A stretch of 36,321 nt of DNA, from positions 1 to 36,321 of the forward strand of contig CALCMJ010000165.1 in the NCBI GenBank assembly GCA_937967615.1. Reading direction: 5' to 3'. Under the pieces are notes generated by a model. The model had not been told where the DNA came from, ran no database searches, and saw only the letters and a list, made by a program, of their open reading frames with translations. This document shows, piece after piece, positions 26,021 through 34,961 of the stretch. Origin of the DNA: an uncultured Saprospiraceae bacterium (GTDB taxonomy: Bacteria > Bacteroidota > Bacteroidia > Chitinophagales > Saprospiraceae). How positions within the stretch are numbered: the first letter of the stretch is position 1; each line of letters begins with the position of its first letter. A program made the position numbers and the translations under genes.

Positions 26021-26650
26021 ATGAACACATATTCAAGTTTTAGGTTCTTATTTATATTTTTTATTGTATGTATTACGAATGAAATATACAGTCAATCAAA
26101 TTTCACACATGGTATTGGAATGGGTTTAAATTCTTCATCTTTTGACAATGTGGAAATCAATAGACCGAGTCAACCATTCATGCTTAATTTTAATAGAATC
26201 GCAGGTTTCTCATTTTTTACTAGAACAAATTACAAGTTGAATCAACGCTTTAAGTTAAGTTCTGGATTTGGATTTAGTTTTAAAGGGGCGAAGGACATTC
26301 AATCCAAATTTCATTCAATAAGCTTTGATGTCCCATTAATAGGACAAGCTCGCGTATTTAAACAGCTGTTTTTTGCTGCGGGGGTGCAATACGAATATCT
26401 ATTAAATATGTCCGTTATGAACGAACAGTTTAGCGATAATATTAACGATTTCATAGACAGAAGAAATTTTTTAAGTCTGCATGTGGGGCTCAATTATAAC
26501 TTAATGGATTGGGTGGAAATTGGACTTGCCTATAAGCCTAATTTGCAAAGGTTTCTAACCACGACCTTTATTGGAGCTAAAGGCGGATATATTGAGGAGT
26601 TTTCTCTAAAACAAAATAATTTGCAGTTTTCTATAATTGTATCTCATTAG
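26021..26650 (+). CDS. Small outer-membrane beta-barrel protein
   Basis: The 209-residue protein has a signal peptide (about 1-24, ending IYSQ). It then has a run of amphipathic strands with alternating aromatic residues (HGIGMGLNSSSF, FKLSSGFGFSFKGAK, FFAAGVQYEYLLNM, VEIGLAYKPNLQRF), ending NNLQFSIIV. That pattern and size fit the eight-to-ten-stranded PorT/OMP_b-brl_2 type barrels common in Bacteroidota. No role can be assigned; PorT itself is a T9SS component, but nothing shows this is that protein. It is followed by a strong hairpin, then a TlpA-like gene. Confidence 0.8.
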   Translation: MNTYSSFRFLFIFFIVCITNEIYSQSNFTHGIGMGLNSSSFDNVEINRPSQPFMLNFNRIAGFSFFTRTNYKLNQRFKLSSGFGFSFKGAKDIQSKFHSISFDVPLIGQARVFKQLFFAAGVQYEYLLNMSVMNEQFSDNINDFIDRRNFLSLHVGLNYNLMDWVEIGLAYKPNLQRFLTTTFIGAKGGYIEEFSLKQNNLQFSIIVSH

Positions 26651-26652
26651 AG

Positions 26653-26694
26653 AAATATGGTCTTCAAAGCTTATATTTGTTGAAGACCATATTT
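26653..26694 (+). terminator. 15-bp stem-loop terminator after the beta-barrel gene
   Basis: A perfect 15-bp stem (26653-26667 with 26680-26694) encloses a 12-nt loop and ends in a T-rich 3' side. It begins 2 bp after the barrel gene stop and ends 23 bp before the TlpA-like start. It therefore either ends the first transcript or attenuates read-through into the second gene. Confidence 0.75.
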
Positions 26695-26717
26695 TATTTA
26701 GCATTAAGTCAATTAAC

Positions 26718-27227
26718 ATGAAGTATTTAATCTTTGTTTTCGTTTTAGCCCTAAGTTTTAATACGCAAGCTCAGACCTATGGGAAAAGCTTTAAAACTAA
26801 GGTAGGGGAGCAATTGCCTGGATTCCAATTGATAAGCGCAACGGGTGAGATTTTTGAAATAGAAGATTTTAGAGGCAAGCCGCTATTGATAATACTTTTT
26901 GGTACACATTGTGGGCCATGTTTAAAAAAGCTTCCAGTCATTAATGAACGTATAGCAACAAAATACAATAGAGATGAATTGACAATTGTAGCTGTGGCAG
27001 CCACTGACAACCAATATGATGTGGATAGATTTAAGGAGAAATGGGATTATGATTTTATTTATGTTCCTGATCCCATGCAAAAGATATTTAATAAGTTTGC
27101 TTGGAACACAATTCCTAGAAATATCCTAGTAGATAAAAATGGTAAAATTCTTTTTCAATCTCTAGGGTATAATAAGTCCCCATTTGAAGATATGGTGAAT
27201 ATAATACAGAGAGAAATAGGTAGATAA
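26718..27227 (+). CDS. TlpA/ResA-like secreted thioredoxin-fold protein
   Basis: I place the start at the ATG at 26718 because it begins a good signal peptide (MKYLIFVFVLALSFNTQAQ); an in-frame start at 26637 would overlap the previous gene and its terminator. The 169-residue protein has a thioredoxin fold with the redox site CGPC at residues 65-68 (GTHCGPCLKKLP) and a cis-proline-like TIPRNILVDKNG segment, preceded by a TlpA/AhpC-type ISATGEIFEIEDFRGKPLLI. It would reduce or exchange disulfides outside the cytoplasm, as TlpA, ResA or CcmG do. Its partner is unknown; no cytochrome maturation genes are adjacent. It is convergent with the GH3 gene. Confidence 0.92.
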   Translation: MKYLIFVFVLALSFNTQAQTYGKSFKTKVGEQLPGFQLISATGEIFEIEDFRGKPLLIILFGTHCGPCLKKLPVINERIATKYNRDELTIVAVAATDNQYDVDRFKEKWDYDFIYVPDPMQKIFNKFAWNTIPRNILVDKNGKILFQSLGYNKSPFEDMVNIIQREIGR

Positions 27228-27308
27228 GAACCTAAGTAGATTGGTCTATAAGGGTTGATTATCATTTTTCATTCTGAACTTTAAAGAAATATTAAGAGAT
27301 TTTCTTGA

Positions 27309-29549
27309 TTACAATTTAATGGTGTCTGCTAAGCCACCCACTGAACTTCCTCCAACCATAATGTCAAAATCCCCTTTCTCGAAAATGAATTTACCTTGAT
27401 TATTATAAAAACCTAATTCACTTTCAGTTAGAGTAAATTGAATCTGCTTAGTTTCGCCTGCTTTTAAAAACACTTTTTCAAATCCTTTTAATTCCTTGAT
27501 AGGTCTTGTGACAGATGCTACACGGTCTCTAATGTAAAGTTGCACTACTTCATTCCCGTCTACTTTAGAATTATTTGTCAAAAGCAACTTAACTGAGATA
27601 GAATTTGACATAGCGAGTCTTGCCACATTCAGCTCTGAATAAGAAAAATCAGAATAACTTAAGCCATGCCCGAAAGGGTAGAGCGGAGCATTTGTTTCAT
27701 CAATATAATGTGACCAGAAGACCAAATCAATGGGACCAGGTCTGCCTGTGTTTTTGGTGTTGTAATAAATGGGTACTTGCCCTATTGTTTTAGGAAAGGT
27801 CATCGGGAGTTTACCTGAAGGATTGTAATCGCCATAAATAACCTGTGCAATTGCATTGCCACTTTTACTTCCTAAATGCCAAGTCTCAACTATCGCCGGA
27901 AGGTTTTTATCCGCCCAATCTATAGTAAGTGGACGGCCATTCATCAATACCAATACGATATTTTTATTCACTGCATACACAGCTTCTAGAAGTTCTTGTT
28001 GTAAGCCTGGCAGACCCAAATGTGCCCGGCTGCGTCCTTCGCCGGATTGTACACCATGTTCGCCCAGAGCCATAATAACGACATCCATTCCTTTGGCAAG
28101 TTCTACAGCTTCTGTTATTCCTGTTCTATCTTCTGTATTTATTTTTAACTCGTGTACAAAATGAATAGGGTCACTCGCAAAGTTTATCCCTTTGGAGAAT
28201 TGAATTGAATTTCCAGCATAGCTTTGTAATCCTTCTAAAACTGAACTTGCCGTGCCATCATCAGACGCTAAGCGCCAGTTACCCAATGGACTTGTTTTAT
28301 CATCCCCCAAAGGTCCTATAAGAGCTATCTTCTTCCCAGTCTTTGCTAGAGGTAAAAAATTATTTTCATTTTTTAGAAGAACAATTGATTTTTTTGCCAC
28401 ATCCAAAGCTGCATTCATATGGTCTGGATGTAAGAGCAAATTTTTCTCACGCAGTTCATCAGAGTATTTATATGGATCTTCAAATAACCCCAATTTAAAT
28501 TTTACTCTAAGAATCCTGCGAACCGCATCATCAATATGTGCAATATCCAATTCGCCCGCTTCCACAAGCTCTTTGAGATGTAATTTATAAAGATGCGATT
28601 CCATGTCCATATCTGATCCAGCATCAGCCGCGAGAAACGCGGCATGCTTTCCATCTTCAGCGTAACCATGTGCTATCATTTCTGTTATTGAACCCCAGTC
28701 AGATACGACCATGCCGTCATAGCCCCATTCGCCTTTCAGAATATCTCTTTGAAGATACTTGTCTCCTGTTGCAGGAATGCCATTGAGTTCATTAAATGAA
28801 TTCATGAACGTCAAAGCTCCTGCTTCTGCTGCAGCTTTAAAAGGAGGAAGCACAACATTATGAAGGGTAGAACTACCTATATCTGCCGTGTTATAATCTT
28901 TACCAGATTCCGCAAAGCCATATGCCGCAAAATGTTTTACACATGCAGCCAGTGTGTTAGATGCAGTAAGATCATCTCCCTGAAATCCCTTCACACGTGC
29001 AACAGCTATCTTAGAACCAAGAAATGGGTCTTCTCCTGCACCTTCCATCACACGACCCCAACGCGCGTCTCTAGAAATATCTACCATGGGTGCAAAAGTC
29101 CAGTGTATACCCTCAGCAGTAGCCTCTATTGCAGCAACACGTGCTGCCTTCTCTATTGCTTCCAGATCCCAACTTGCCGCTTCAGCTAAGGGAATAGGGA
29201 AAATAGTTTTATGTCCATGGATAACATCCATTCCAAACAATATGGGAATACCTAGTCTTGAATTTTCTACTGCAAGTTTTTGCATCTCTCTGATTTGCTT
29301 CGCTCCTCTTACATTGAGCATAGAACCAACTCTTCCGTTTCTTATGTCGTCATACTTTGCCTTATTATCCCCATCTGCAGGAGCTGGCCCAGTGACATCA
29401 AAGAAGCCTGTGTATTGATTCATTTGGCCCACTTTTTCTTCCAAAGTCATCTTTTTTAAAAGCGTTTCAATTTCTACTTCGTAGTTCTGAGAAGACAGAG
29501 TTGTAGTATGGGTCAATATTAGGAGTAGGAGAACTATTTTATTTTTCAT
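27309..29549 (-). CDS. bglX: Glycoside hydrolase family 3 beta-glucosidase (BglX-like)
   Basis: This periplasmic or secreted exo-enzyme should release terminal beta-linked glucose (or a related sugar) from oligosaccharides. I place the start at the ATG at 29549, which begins a signal peptide (about residues 1-20); the frame start at 29567 adds six residues. The GH3 N-terminal barrel has GRVMEGAGEDPFLGS, KHFAAYG and the nucleophile Asp in MVVSDWGSITEM. The GH3 C-terminal domain has IALIGPLGDDKTSPLGNWR and MALGEHGVQSGEGRSR. A fibronectin-III-like domain ends the protein (YPFGHGLSYSDFSY onward). About 746 residues is typical of BglX. The real glycosidic specificity cannot be read. A 9-bp inverted repeat lies just upstream. 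Confidence 0.93.
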   Translation of the reverse strand: MKNKIVLLLLILTHTTTLSSQNYEVEIETLLKKMTLEEKVGQMNQYTGFFDVTGPAPADGDNKAKYDDIRNGRVGSMLNVRGAKQIREMQKLAVENSRLGIPILFGMDVIHGHKTIFPIPLAEAASWDLEAIEKAARVAAIEATAEGIHWTFAPMVDISRDARWGRVMEGAGEDPFLGSKIAVARVKGFQGDDLTASNTLAACVKHFAAYGFAESGKDYNTADIGSSTLHNVVLPPFKAAAEAGALTFMNSFNELNGIPATGDKYLQRDILKGEWGYDGMVVSDWGSITEMIAHGYAEDGKHAAFLAADAGSDMDMESHLYKLHLKELVEAGELDIAHIDDAVRRILRVKFKLGLFEDPYKYSDELREKNLLLHPDHMNAALDVAKKSIVLLKNENNFLPLAKTGKKIALIGPLGDDKTSPLGNWRLASDDGTASSVLEGLQSYAGNSIQFSKGINFASDPIHFVHELKINTEDRTGITEAVELAKGMDVVIMALGEHGVQSGEGRSRAHLGLPGLQQELLEAVYAVNKNIVLVLMNGRPLTIDWADKNLPAIVETWHLGSKSGNAIAQVIYGDYNPSGKLPMTFPKTIGQVPIYYNTKNTGRPGPIDLVFWSHYIDETNAPLYPFGHGLSYSDFSYSELNVARLAMSNSISVKLLLTNNSKVDGNEVVQLYIRDRVASVTRPIKELKGFEKVFLKAGETKQIQFTLTESELGFYNNQGKFIFEKGDFDIMVGGSSVGGLADTIKL

Positions 29550-29568
29550 ATTCTTTTCTTCAAACACA

Positions 29569-29608
29569 TGTACCTATCTAATGTCATTAAGGACAATGAA
29601 TAGGTACA
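29569..29608. promoter_or_regulatory. Inverted repeat upstream of bglX (candidate operator)
   Basis: TGTACCTAT (29569-29577) and ATAGGTACA (29600-29608) are exact reverse complements with a 22-bp spacer. They start 20 bp upstream of the bglX ATG. Within the spacer TGTC and GACA also pair. There is no T tract on either side, so it is a poor terminator for the upstream peptidase gene. An operator or a 5'-UTR structure is more likely, by inference. Confidence 0.4.
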
Positions 29609-29705
29609 CAAATGATTTCTTTTGTAGTCGTAAATTGATACGTGTTTTTGCCTATATTTTAAATACAGACAATCTAAATATAACTACAGCTCAATATCTG
29701 AAAAA

Positions 29706-31595
29706 TTAATTCAAATTCTTCCCTTTGAGGTGCTTATCTAAAAATTCCAAAACTTGTGAATAGCCGCTTTTTTCGTTTTCTTTTTTTATAAAACCATGTC
29801 CTTCATCTTCAAAAACAACATACTCTACGGGAACGTTATTTTTTCGGATTCCTTCCACAATTTCATCTGATTCTATTTGTAATACACGAGGATCATTTGC
29901 ACCCTGAAGAACCATCACTGGATTGACAATATTTTCTGTATGGAAGAGAGGAGAGATAGCTCGCAATCTTACAGAATCTTGTGTATAAGGATCTCCCAAT
30001 TCTTCATAAAGGGCTTGTCTGAACGATTCCCAATAGGGCGGAATAGATTTTAATGTGCGCAACCAGTTTGTAACGCCAAAAATATTTACGCCTACCTCAA
30101 ATTCTTCAGGGGTAAAGGCCATTGCAGCCATGGTCATATAACCCCCATAACTACCGCCTATGATTCCAATTTTTTCACTATCTATATAATCTTGGGATGC
30201 TAACCAATGTTTTCCAGCTATGCAGTCTTTCAAATCTTTGTCACCATGATTCATATCATCCATTTTGTAAAAACTTTTTCCATAACCACTACTTCCTCTA
30301 TTATTAACAGCGAGTATGGCATAACCATGATTTACAAGGTATTGAATAAAGGAAGAATACCCTTTTCTAGACTGTCCCCCTGGACCTCCATGTACCCAAA
30401 CTAATGCAGGGACTTTTTCTTTGGCAGTTGCCGTATGAGGTTTATAGTAAATTGCAGGAATCTCCAAGCCATCAAATGATTTAAAACGAACAACTTCTGC
30501 ACTTACTAAATCCTCTGGATTGATGTCTGGGTTTAAGGTTTCTGTCAACTTGACTAGCTCTTTGCTGTCAAATTCATAGAGATAAGTATTTCCTGGTGCC
30601 TTTGATGTTCCTACAGAAAGCCGCATCTTATTTTCACTGTCTGCAATACGAACAGATGTCACATCACCGTCTGATAAATCTGGGAATTCTACTTCTTTTC
30701 CAGTCGAGTTGTTTAAAATGACTAAACTATTCTTACCATCTTCATTGATTGCGATAATTCTATATTTTTCATTTTTACTCAGATAGCTATACATAACATC
30801 CCAATCAGTATTATAAATTACTTTTGTCTCTTTTGTTTCTAAATTAATCTCTTTGAGATAGGCAAACTCTTCATTTTCATCAGTAATGAAATAGAAATAT
30901 TTGTTGTCATCGCTAAATCCTGAACTTCCATAGGATCCAGGTTTATCAGGATTTGATATCTGGATTTTATCACCAGATGATCTATTTTCAATCCAAAGTT
31001 CATTACTACTCGTTGTAATGGTTTTTGAAAAGGCAAAATAATTTTCATTGTCTGACCAAGATGTAAGATCGTTTCCACTTTCGTTTTGATATATCATTTC
31101 AGGCTTCCATGTATTTACATCCATCTTATATAGATCAAAGAATTGCGGGTCGCGTTTATTTGAACTAAAATACATATGAGTATCATCTTCACTCCATCCG
31201 CTAAAATTTGCTTTTGCTTTTTCTTCAGGTGTAAGGTCTGTAGTTGTTCCATCAGATGTTTTTAGATAAATATGATCTATTTCATCACCACCCTTATCTG
31301 CAGAGTATAAAATATCATTAGTCCCTGGTACATAGTCTATTGCGAAAAATGATTCTTCGGTTGAGCTCGTGAGGGCGCGACGCGATCCTTCAGCTAAATC
31401 AATCTCGTACACATTAAAAATTCCTGTTTCGTCACTACTGATGAGTAATCTGTTTTCATCATCAGAAAATACACCGCCAAACATGCGCTTATTTTTATAA
31501 AACTCATCGATAGAGTATTGCTGGATTTCCCTGGGAGCTTGCTCAGTACAAGCGACGATTAGAATACTGAAAAATAGGACGAAGATGTTTTTCAT
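29706..31595 (-). CDS. S9-family (prolyl oligopeptidase-like) serine peptidase lipoprotein
   Basis: The 629-residue protein begins with a lipoprotein signal (LIVAC). Residues about 30-360 form a beta-propeller of WD40/TolB-like blades (repeated 'SDD..YF' motifs such as FSGWSEDDTHMYFSSN). The C-terminal alpha/beta hydrolase domain has the catalytic triad Ser482 (GGSYGGYM), Asp568 (GANDPRV) and His600 (EDEGHGF), with the oxyanion region VHGGPGGQSRKGY. S9 enzymes of this type cleave short peptides, often after proline or in dipeptide steps, or remove acylated residues. Lipidation suggests action in the periplasm or at the cell surface, consistent with peptide scavenging. It is 156 bp upstream of the GH3 gene and probably separately transcribed. 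Confidence 0.94.
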   Translation of the reverse strand: MKNIFVLFFSILIVACTEQAPREIQQYSIDEFYKNKRMFGGVFSDDENRLLISSDETGIFNVYEIDLAEGSRRALTSSTEESFFAIDYVPGTNDILYSADKGGDEIDHIYLKTSDGTTTDLTPEEKAKANFSGWSEDDTHMYFSSNKRDPQFFDLYKMDVNTWKPEMIYQNESGNDLTSWSDNENYFAFSKTITTSSNELWIENRSSGDKIQISNPDKPGSYGSSGFSDDNKYFYFITDENEEFAYLKEINLETKETKVIYNTDWDVMYSYLSKNEKYRIIAINEDGKNSLVILNNSTGKEVEFPDLSDGDVTSVRIADSENKMRLSVGTSKAPGNTYLYEFDSKELVKLTETLNPDINPEDLVSAEVVRFKSFDGLEIPAIYYKPHTATAKEKVPALVWVHGGPGGQSRKGYSSFIQYLVNHGYAILAVNNRGSSGYGKSFYKMDDMNHGDKDLKDCIAGKHWLASQDYIDSEKIGIIGGSYGGYMTMAAMAFTPEEFEVGVNIFGVTNWLRTLKSIPPYWESFRQALYEELGDPYTQDSVRLRAISPLFHTENIVNPVMVLQGANDPRVLQIESDEIVEGIRKNNVPVEYVVFEDEGHGFIKKENEKSGYSQVLEFLDKHLKGKNLN

Positions 31596-31732
31596 AGTTA
31601 CGGATTTTAATGATTAATAGTAAAGTCAACTTAAGATAATAAATGCCTTGTGAATCAGGAATATAAATAGATACTTTACATGATAAAATCGATGAAATTA
31701 AGTTGCTAGGAAAATTTAAATTGGCACAAAAA

Positions 31733-31768
31733 AAAAGAGCTAACTCGTATTAAGTAGTTAGCTCTTTT
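31733..31768 (-). terminator. Rho-independent terminator of the large CotH gene
   Basis: A perfect 13-bp stem (31733-31745 with 31756-31768) with a 10-nt loop is followed on the minus strand by a T run (A run from 31728). It lies 21 bp past the stop at 31789. A separate 14-bp perfect palindrome (GTTGATATATCAAC, 31771-31784) sits between stop and stem. Confidence 0.85.
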
Positions 31769-31788
31769 GCGTTGATATATCAACTTAG

Positions 31789-34707
31789 TTATTTTGCAAA
31801 AATGACTTTCTTATTTGCTGCACCTTTGTCCGTTTCTATTCTTACAACATATGTGCCCGTAGGTATATTATTTGCTTTTAAGTCAAGCACATCTTTATGG
31901 CCTGTCTTGCCAGATTTGTATTGTACAGGGAAATCGTATACTCTTTCTCCTAATATATTATGCAGAGAAATCTTTACATCACTAGGTTCATCTAAAGTGT
32001 ACTTAATATTAATAAGTCCGCTAGTGGGAGACGGATATACTCTCAACTGAATTTCATCAGGATTTATATTCGTTGTTCCCACAGTTTCAGAAAAGAAAAT
32101 TGCTATTAGTGTGTCAGGTGCTGTCATTGTAATGCTACCTTCTTCCTCTGATTCATCTGGGAACACAACAGTTCCGTTTTTAGTTTCCCAACGTACAAAG
32201 ACAAATTCATCATTTGGATCTGCATCTATGTAATTTTCCATATCTCCAAAGTATTTCCCTGTCCATGGAAATTCTTTTACCTCGATCGTATTTATATCAA
32301 TATGACCTCCGTTGTGTGGGAAAACATCCAGTACAAGTTCATGCGGACCTGAAACATCATAACACTCTACAACTCCTTCATGTAGCAATTCACATCTGGT
32401 AGAAACAAATGTTCTTAGTCGAGCTAAGTTTGCCTCCCATTCACTCATTGATCCTCCCCATCTTTGAATATGTCTAGGCATTTCTGGAGCAATCGTAGCA
32501 GCTAAACTGTCTAGTGTCTCTGTCATGTTTTCACAACTCCAAGCGGTATTTGCCATATCTGCTTGTCTAGAGTAGTAGAGCTGTTGGAAGTCAGGACTTT
32601 CCTCTAAGAGCTTGAGAAATAACTTCTCATGCTTTCCATAATTTTCATAAATGAATGGTTCTGGATCATTAGGTATATAAGTCCCACTTGAAATATCATC
32701 ATAGATTGTTTGGCAACTCGCATCCCAGTATGTATCGCAACAGAAATTGTCAATAATTGTAACAGTCTGATAAATAGAATCTGAAGCACCATATGGACTA
32801 GAACCATTTAATATAGATTCACAGTTGACAAAATCAAGTGAGTCTGTTCCATCACCACCACCTGCTAGTATATCATAACTTGCTTGACAGTTTGAAGACC
32901 AGTTCCAGCAACATGTGAAGTTGTCATTGAGGACTTCCCATAAAAATGCATTATTCTCAACAAGTCCTCCTTGCACGGCAGGACAATTCACTGCATCCAA
33001 GGAGTCCCATCCGCCTCCGCCATCATTTCCAAAGAAATCATCCATAAATTCTCCAATTTCATCTATGTCACATGGTTGCGCATCTGGATTCGTATTAGGA
33101 ACTCCGCTATAATTAATATAATAGTCGAAAGTTGCATCGTTATCCCAAAGGATATAACCCCATTTTTTATGATTCCCCGTAGGAGACATTCCTCTCCAAA
33201 CACCTGTATTATAATTTATCCAATCTGAACAAACACTATTGAGGTTTATGATCATATAATCTATCATGCTTAGGAGCTGCATTTGATCTTTTACCGTTTG
33301 ATAGTTTGCTGGATCTGACATGTCATTATCTAAAATATAATCTCTTATATCTTTCCAATCTTCAAACGTTTGCTTTCCTCCATATTCTGACCATGTTTGT
33401 CCCCAAGTCAGCATGTACTGAAGGTTAAATTTGTCTTGGTCATAATAGTATTCAGTATAATCATGATCCACTGGTCTTTCTCGCGGGCTATAAATTCCCC
33501 AATATTGACCATTCAAAAAGACGATAGCGCGACTCACTGCTCTAAGGTCAACTTTCATATTTCCCTCTTGTGACAAGGTGTGTACATATTCATCTCTTAG
33601 GTGACAACTAAATTCGTGATTTCCGTCATTAATAGCAGGGTAATTATCATCACCAGATGCACGGAGCATAAATCTTTGGTAGTCATCTCTGTCAGAGTAA
33701 TCAAATAATTTGTTTGTAAATGTTTTATAGTAGCCCATTTCATCTCTTGACACCCAATCCAAACTTCTTTGGTCTAGAGCCCACGAGTCTTGGCCGTGTC
33801 TGTTTAGTTCTCCGTAAGAAGTTGCAGTTAATTTTTTATCTTCAAAATACTCTATAGAACCTATTGGTCTTATCTCACCTTGGCCTTCCGCTAGTTCAAT
33901 CAATCCTTCTGCTGCAATGGAAAACACGGGTAAAGTGAAGTCTTCATTTATCAAAAAGGTAGAGTAGTCCATTTTACCTGCCATAATATCTGCATCATTG
34001 CTAAAGGCTAATACTTTTACCACGGTTGTACTTGTAAGAGTTAATGGCGAAGTATAAATGAATGATGTAGCACTAGGTGTTTCTCCGTTCAATGTATAAC
34101 GTAAAGTGGAGTTAGGTTCGTTATTGATCACTTCTACTGAAACGGAATTTTCGTAAAAACCTTGGTCTTGTACAATTTCAGGTGTAGCGGTATATCGTGC
34201 ATAGGTACCAGCAATATTATTTGCTGCTCCAGGACTTGGTTGGGTTGCAATTCTCCATGTCCCATCCTCTGTTTTCATGTGTGAATGGGCGAGAAGTGTA
34301 GTTTCGTATAAATAGTTTTCAAGAACTTCACCTGCGGGGTCACTTAGAATAACATATTCATTTCCCTTGGTTTGGGTGAGTTTAAAATTTGTATGGTAAT
34401 TTCTCTCTTTGACCTCATCTCTGCCAGAGCAATACACGACAAGGTATCCTTCAGATGGGATTATTGATCCTGTTGGGAAAACCCATTTTCTTGGCTTTGT
34501 TTCTTTATCTGATAGTGCATATCCGGCAAGATCAACATCAGCGCTACTCGCATTGTGCAATTCTATCCAATCTTCTGCTTTGTCGTAGTTGTCTAAGAAG
34601 CTATTCATGTTTGATGCACTATATTCAGAAATCGTAATCTGAGATGATAGCTGTAATGAGAAAAAGAGTACTGCAATGCATGAATAGAAAGAGTATGCGT
34701 TTTTCAT
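31789..34707 (-). CDS. Large T9SS-exported CotH-family protein with lamin-tail domain and duplicated Cys module
   Basis: The 972-residue protein has a signal peptide (1-23) and a lamin-tail-like domain (about 24-130, ISEYSASNMNSF, DWIELHNASS, LAGYALSD). A chitobiase-like beta-sandwich follows (about 170-245, TLRYTLNGETPS), then a CotH kinase domain (about 250-760, with GILWDND-type motif YILWDNDATFDY). A duplicated 54-residue cysteine-rich module is inserted at 568-621 and 622-675, each starting DSLD(A/F)VNC and containing a CC and CQ..YD. A final T9SS type-A sorting domain (about 890-972, VYPSPTSGLINIKYTL to KKVIFAK) directs export to the surface. The Cys repeats could be disulfide-stabilised or metal-binding. 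The biological role is unknown. Confidence 0.9.
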   Translation of the reverse strand: MKNAYSFYSCIAVLFFSLQLSSQITISEYSASNMNSFLDNYDKAEDWIELHNASSADVDLAGYALSDKETKPRKWVFPTGSIIPSEGYLVVYCSGRDEVKERNYHTNFKLTQTKGNEYVILSDPAGEVLENYLYETTLLAHSHMKTEDGTWRIATQPSPGAANNIAGTYARYTATPEIVQDQGFYENSVSVEVINNEPNSTLRYTLNGETPSATSFIYTSPLTLTSTTVVKVLAFSNDADIMAGKMDYSTFLINEDFTLPVFSIAAEGLIELAEGQGEIRPIGSIEYFEDKKLTATSYGELNRHGQDSWALDQRSLDWVSRDEMGYYKTFTNKLFDYSDRDDYQRFMLRASGDDNYPAINDGNHEFSCHLRDEYVHTLSQEGNMKVDLRAVSRAIVFLNGQYWGIYSPRERPVDHDYTEYYYDQDKFNLQYMLTWGQTWSEYGGKQTFEDWKDIRDYILDNDMSDPANYQTVKDQMQLLSMIDYMIINLNSVCSDWINYNTGVWRGMSPTGNHKKWGYILWDNDATFDYYINYSGVPNTNPDAQPCDIDEIGEFMDDFFGNDGGGGWDSLDAVNCPAVQGGLVENNAFLWEVLNDNFTCCWNWSSNCQASYDILAGGGDGTDSLDFVNCESILNGSSPYGASDSIYQTVTIIDNFCCDTYWDASCQTIYDDISSGTYIPNDPEPFIYENYGKHEKLFLKLLEESPDFQQLYYSRQADMANTAWSCENMTETLDSLAATIAPEMPRHIQRWGGSMSEWEANLARLRTFVSTRCELLHEGVVECYDVSGPHELVLDVFPHNGGHIDINTIEVKEFPWTGKYFGDMENYIDADPNDEFVFVRWETKNGTVVFPDESEEEGSITMTAPDTLIAIFFSETVGTTNINPDEIQLRVYPSPTSGLINIKYTLDEPSDVKISLHNILGERVYDFPVQYKSGKTGHKDVLDLKANNIPTGTYVVRIETDKGAANKKVIFAK

Positions 34708-34961
34708 AATTGACTTTTGCTATTAGATTAGTAAAAATTAATGTTTTCTCGTGATTTTGTATGACAAACAATATATAATTCTCCAAGTAAAAAATGGAAA
34801 AGAATATACATTATTGTCCTTCAGAACGCTATAAATAGCTTTGTCAGTCTTATTTTGCCTATGAGAACTATGAGCTAAGTAGAATTGAGTTACATGATCT
34901 TGTGTATATAAAATTATTTTTACGCGCGTTGATCTCATTATACAGTGGATAAAATTTTAAA

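Noticed and set aside
26021-27227. Reading the barrel and TlpA-like genes as T9SS components
   Set aside because: The barrel shows only generic strand patterns and no PorT-specific feature; there are no other T9SS machinery genes nearby. Only the exported cargo at 31789-34707 supports T9SS.
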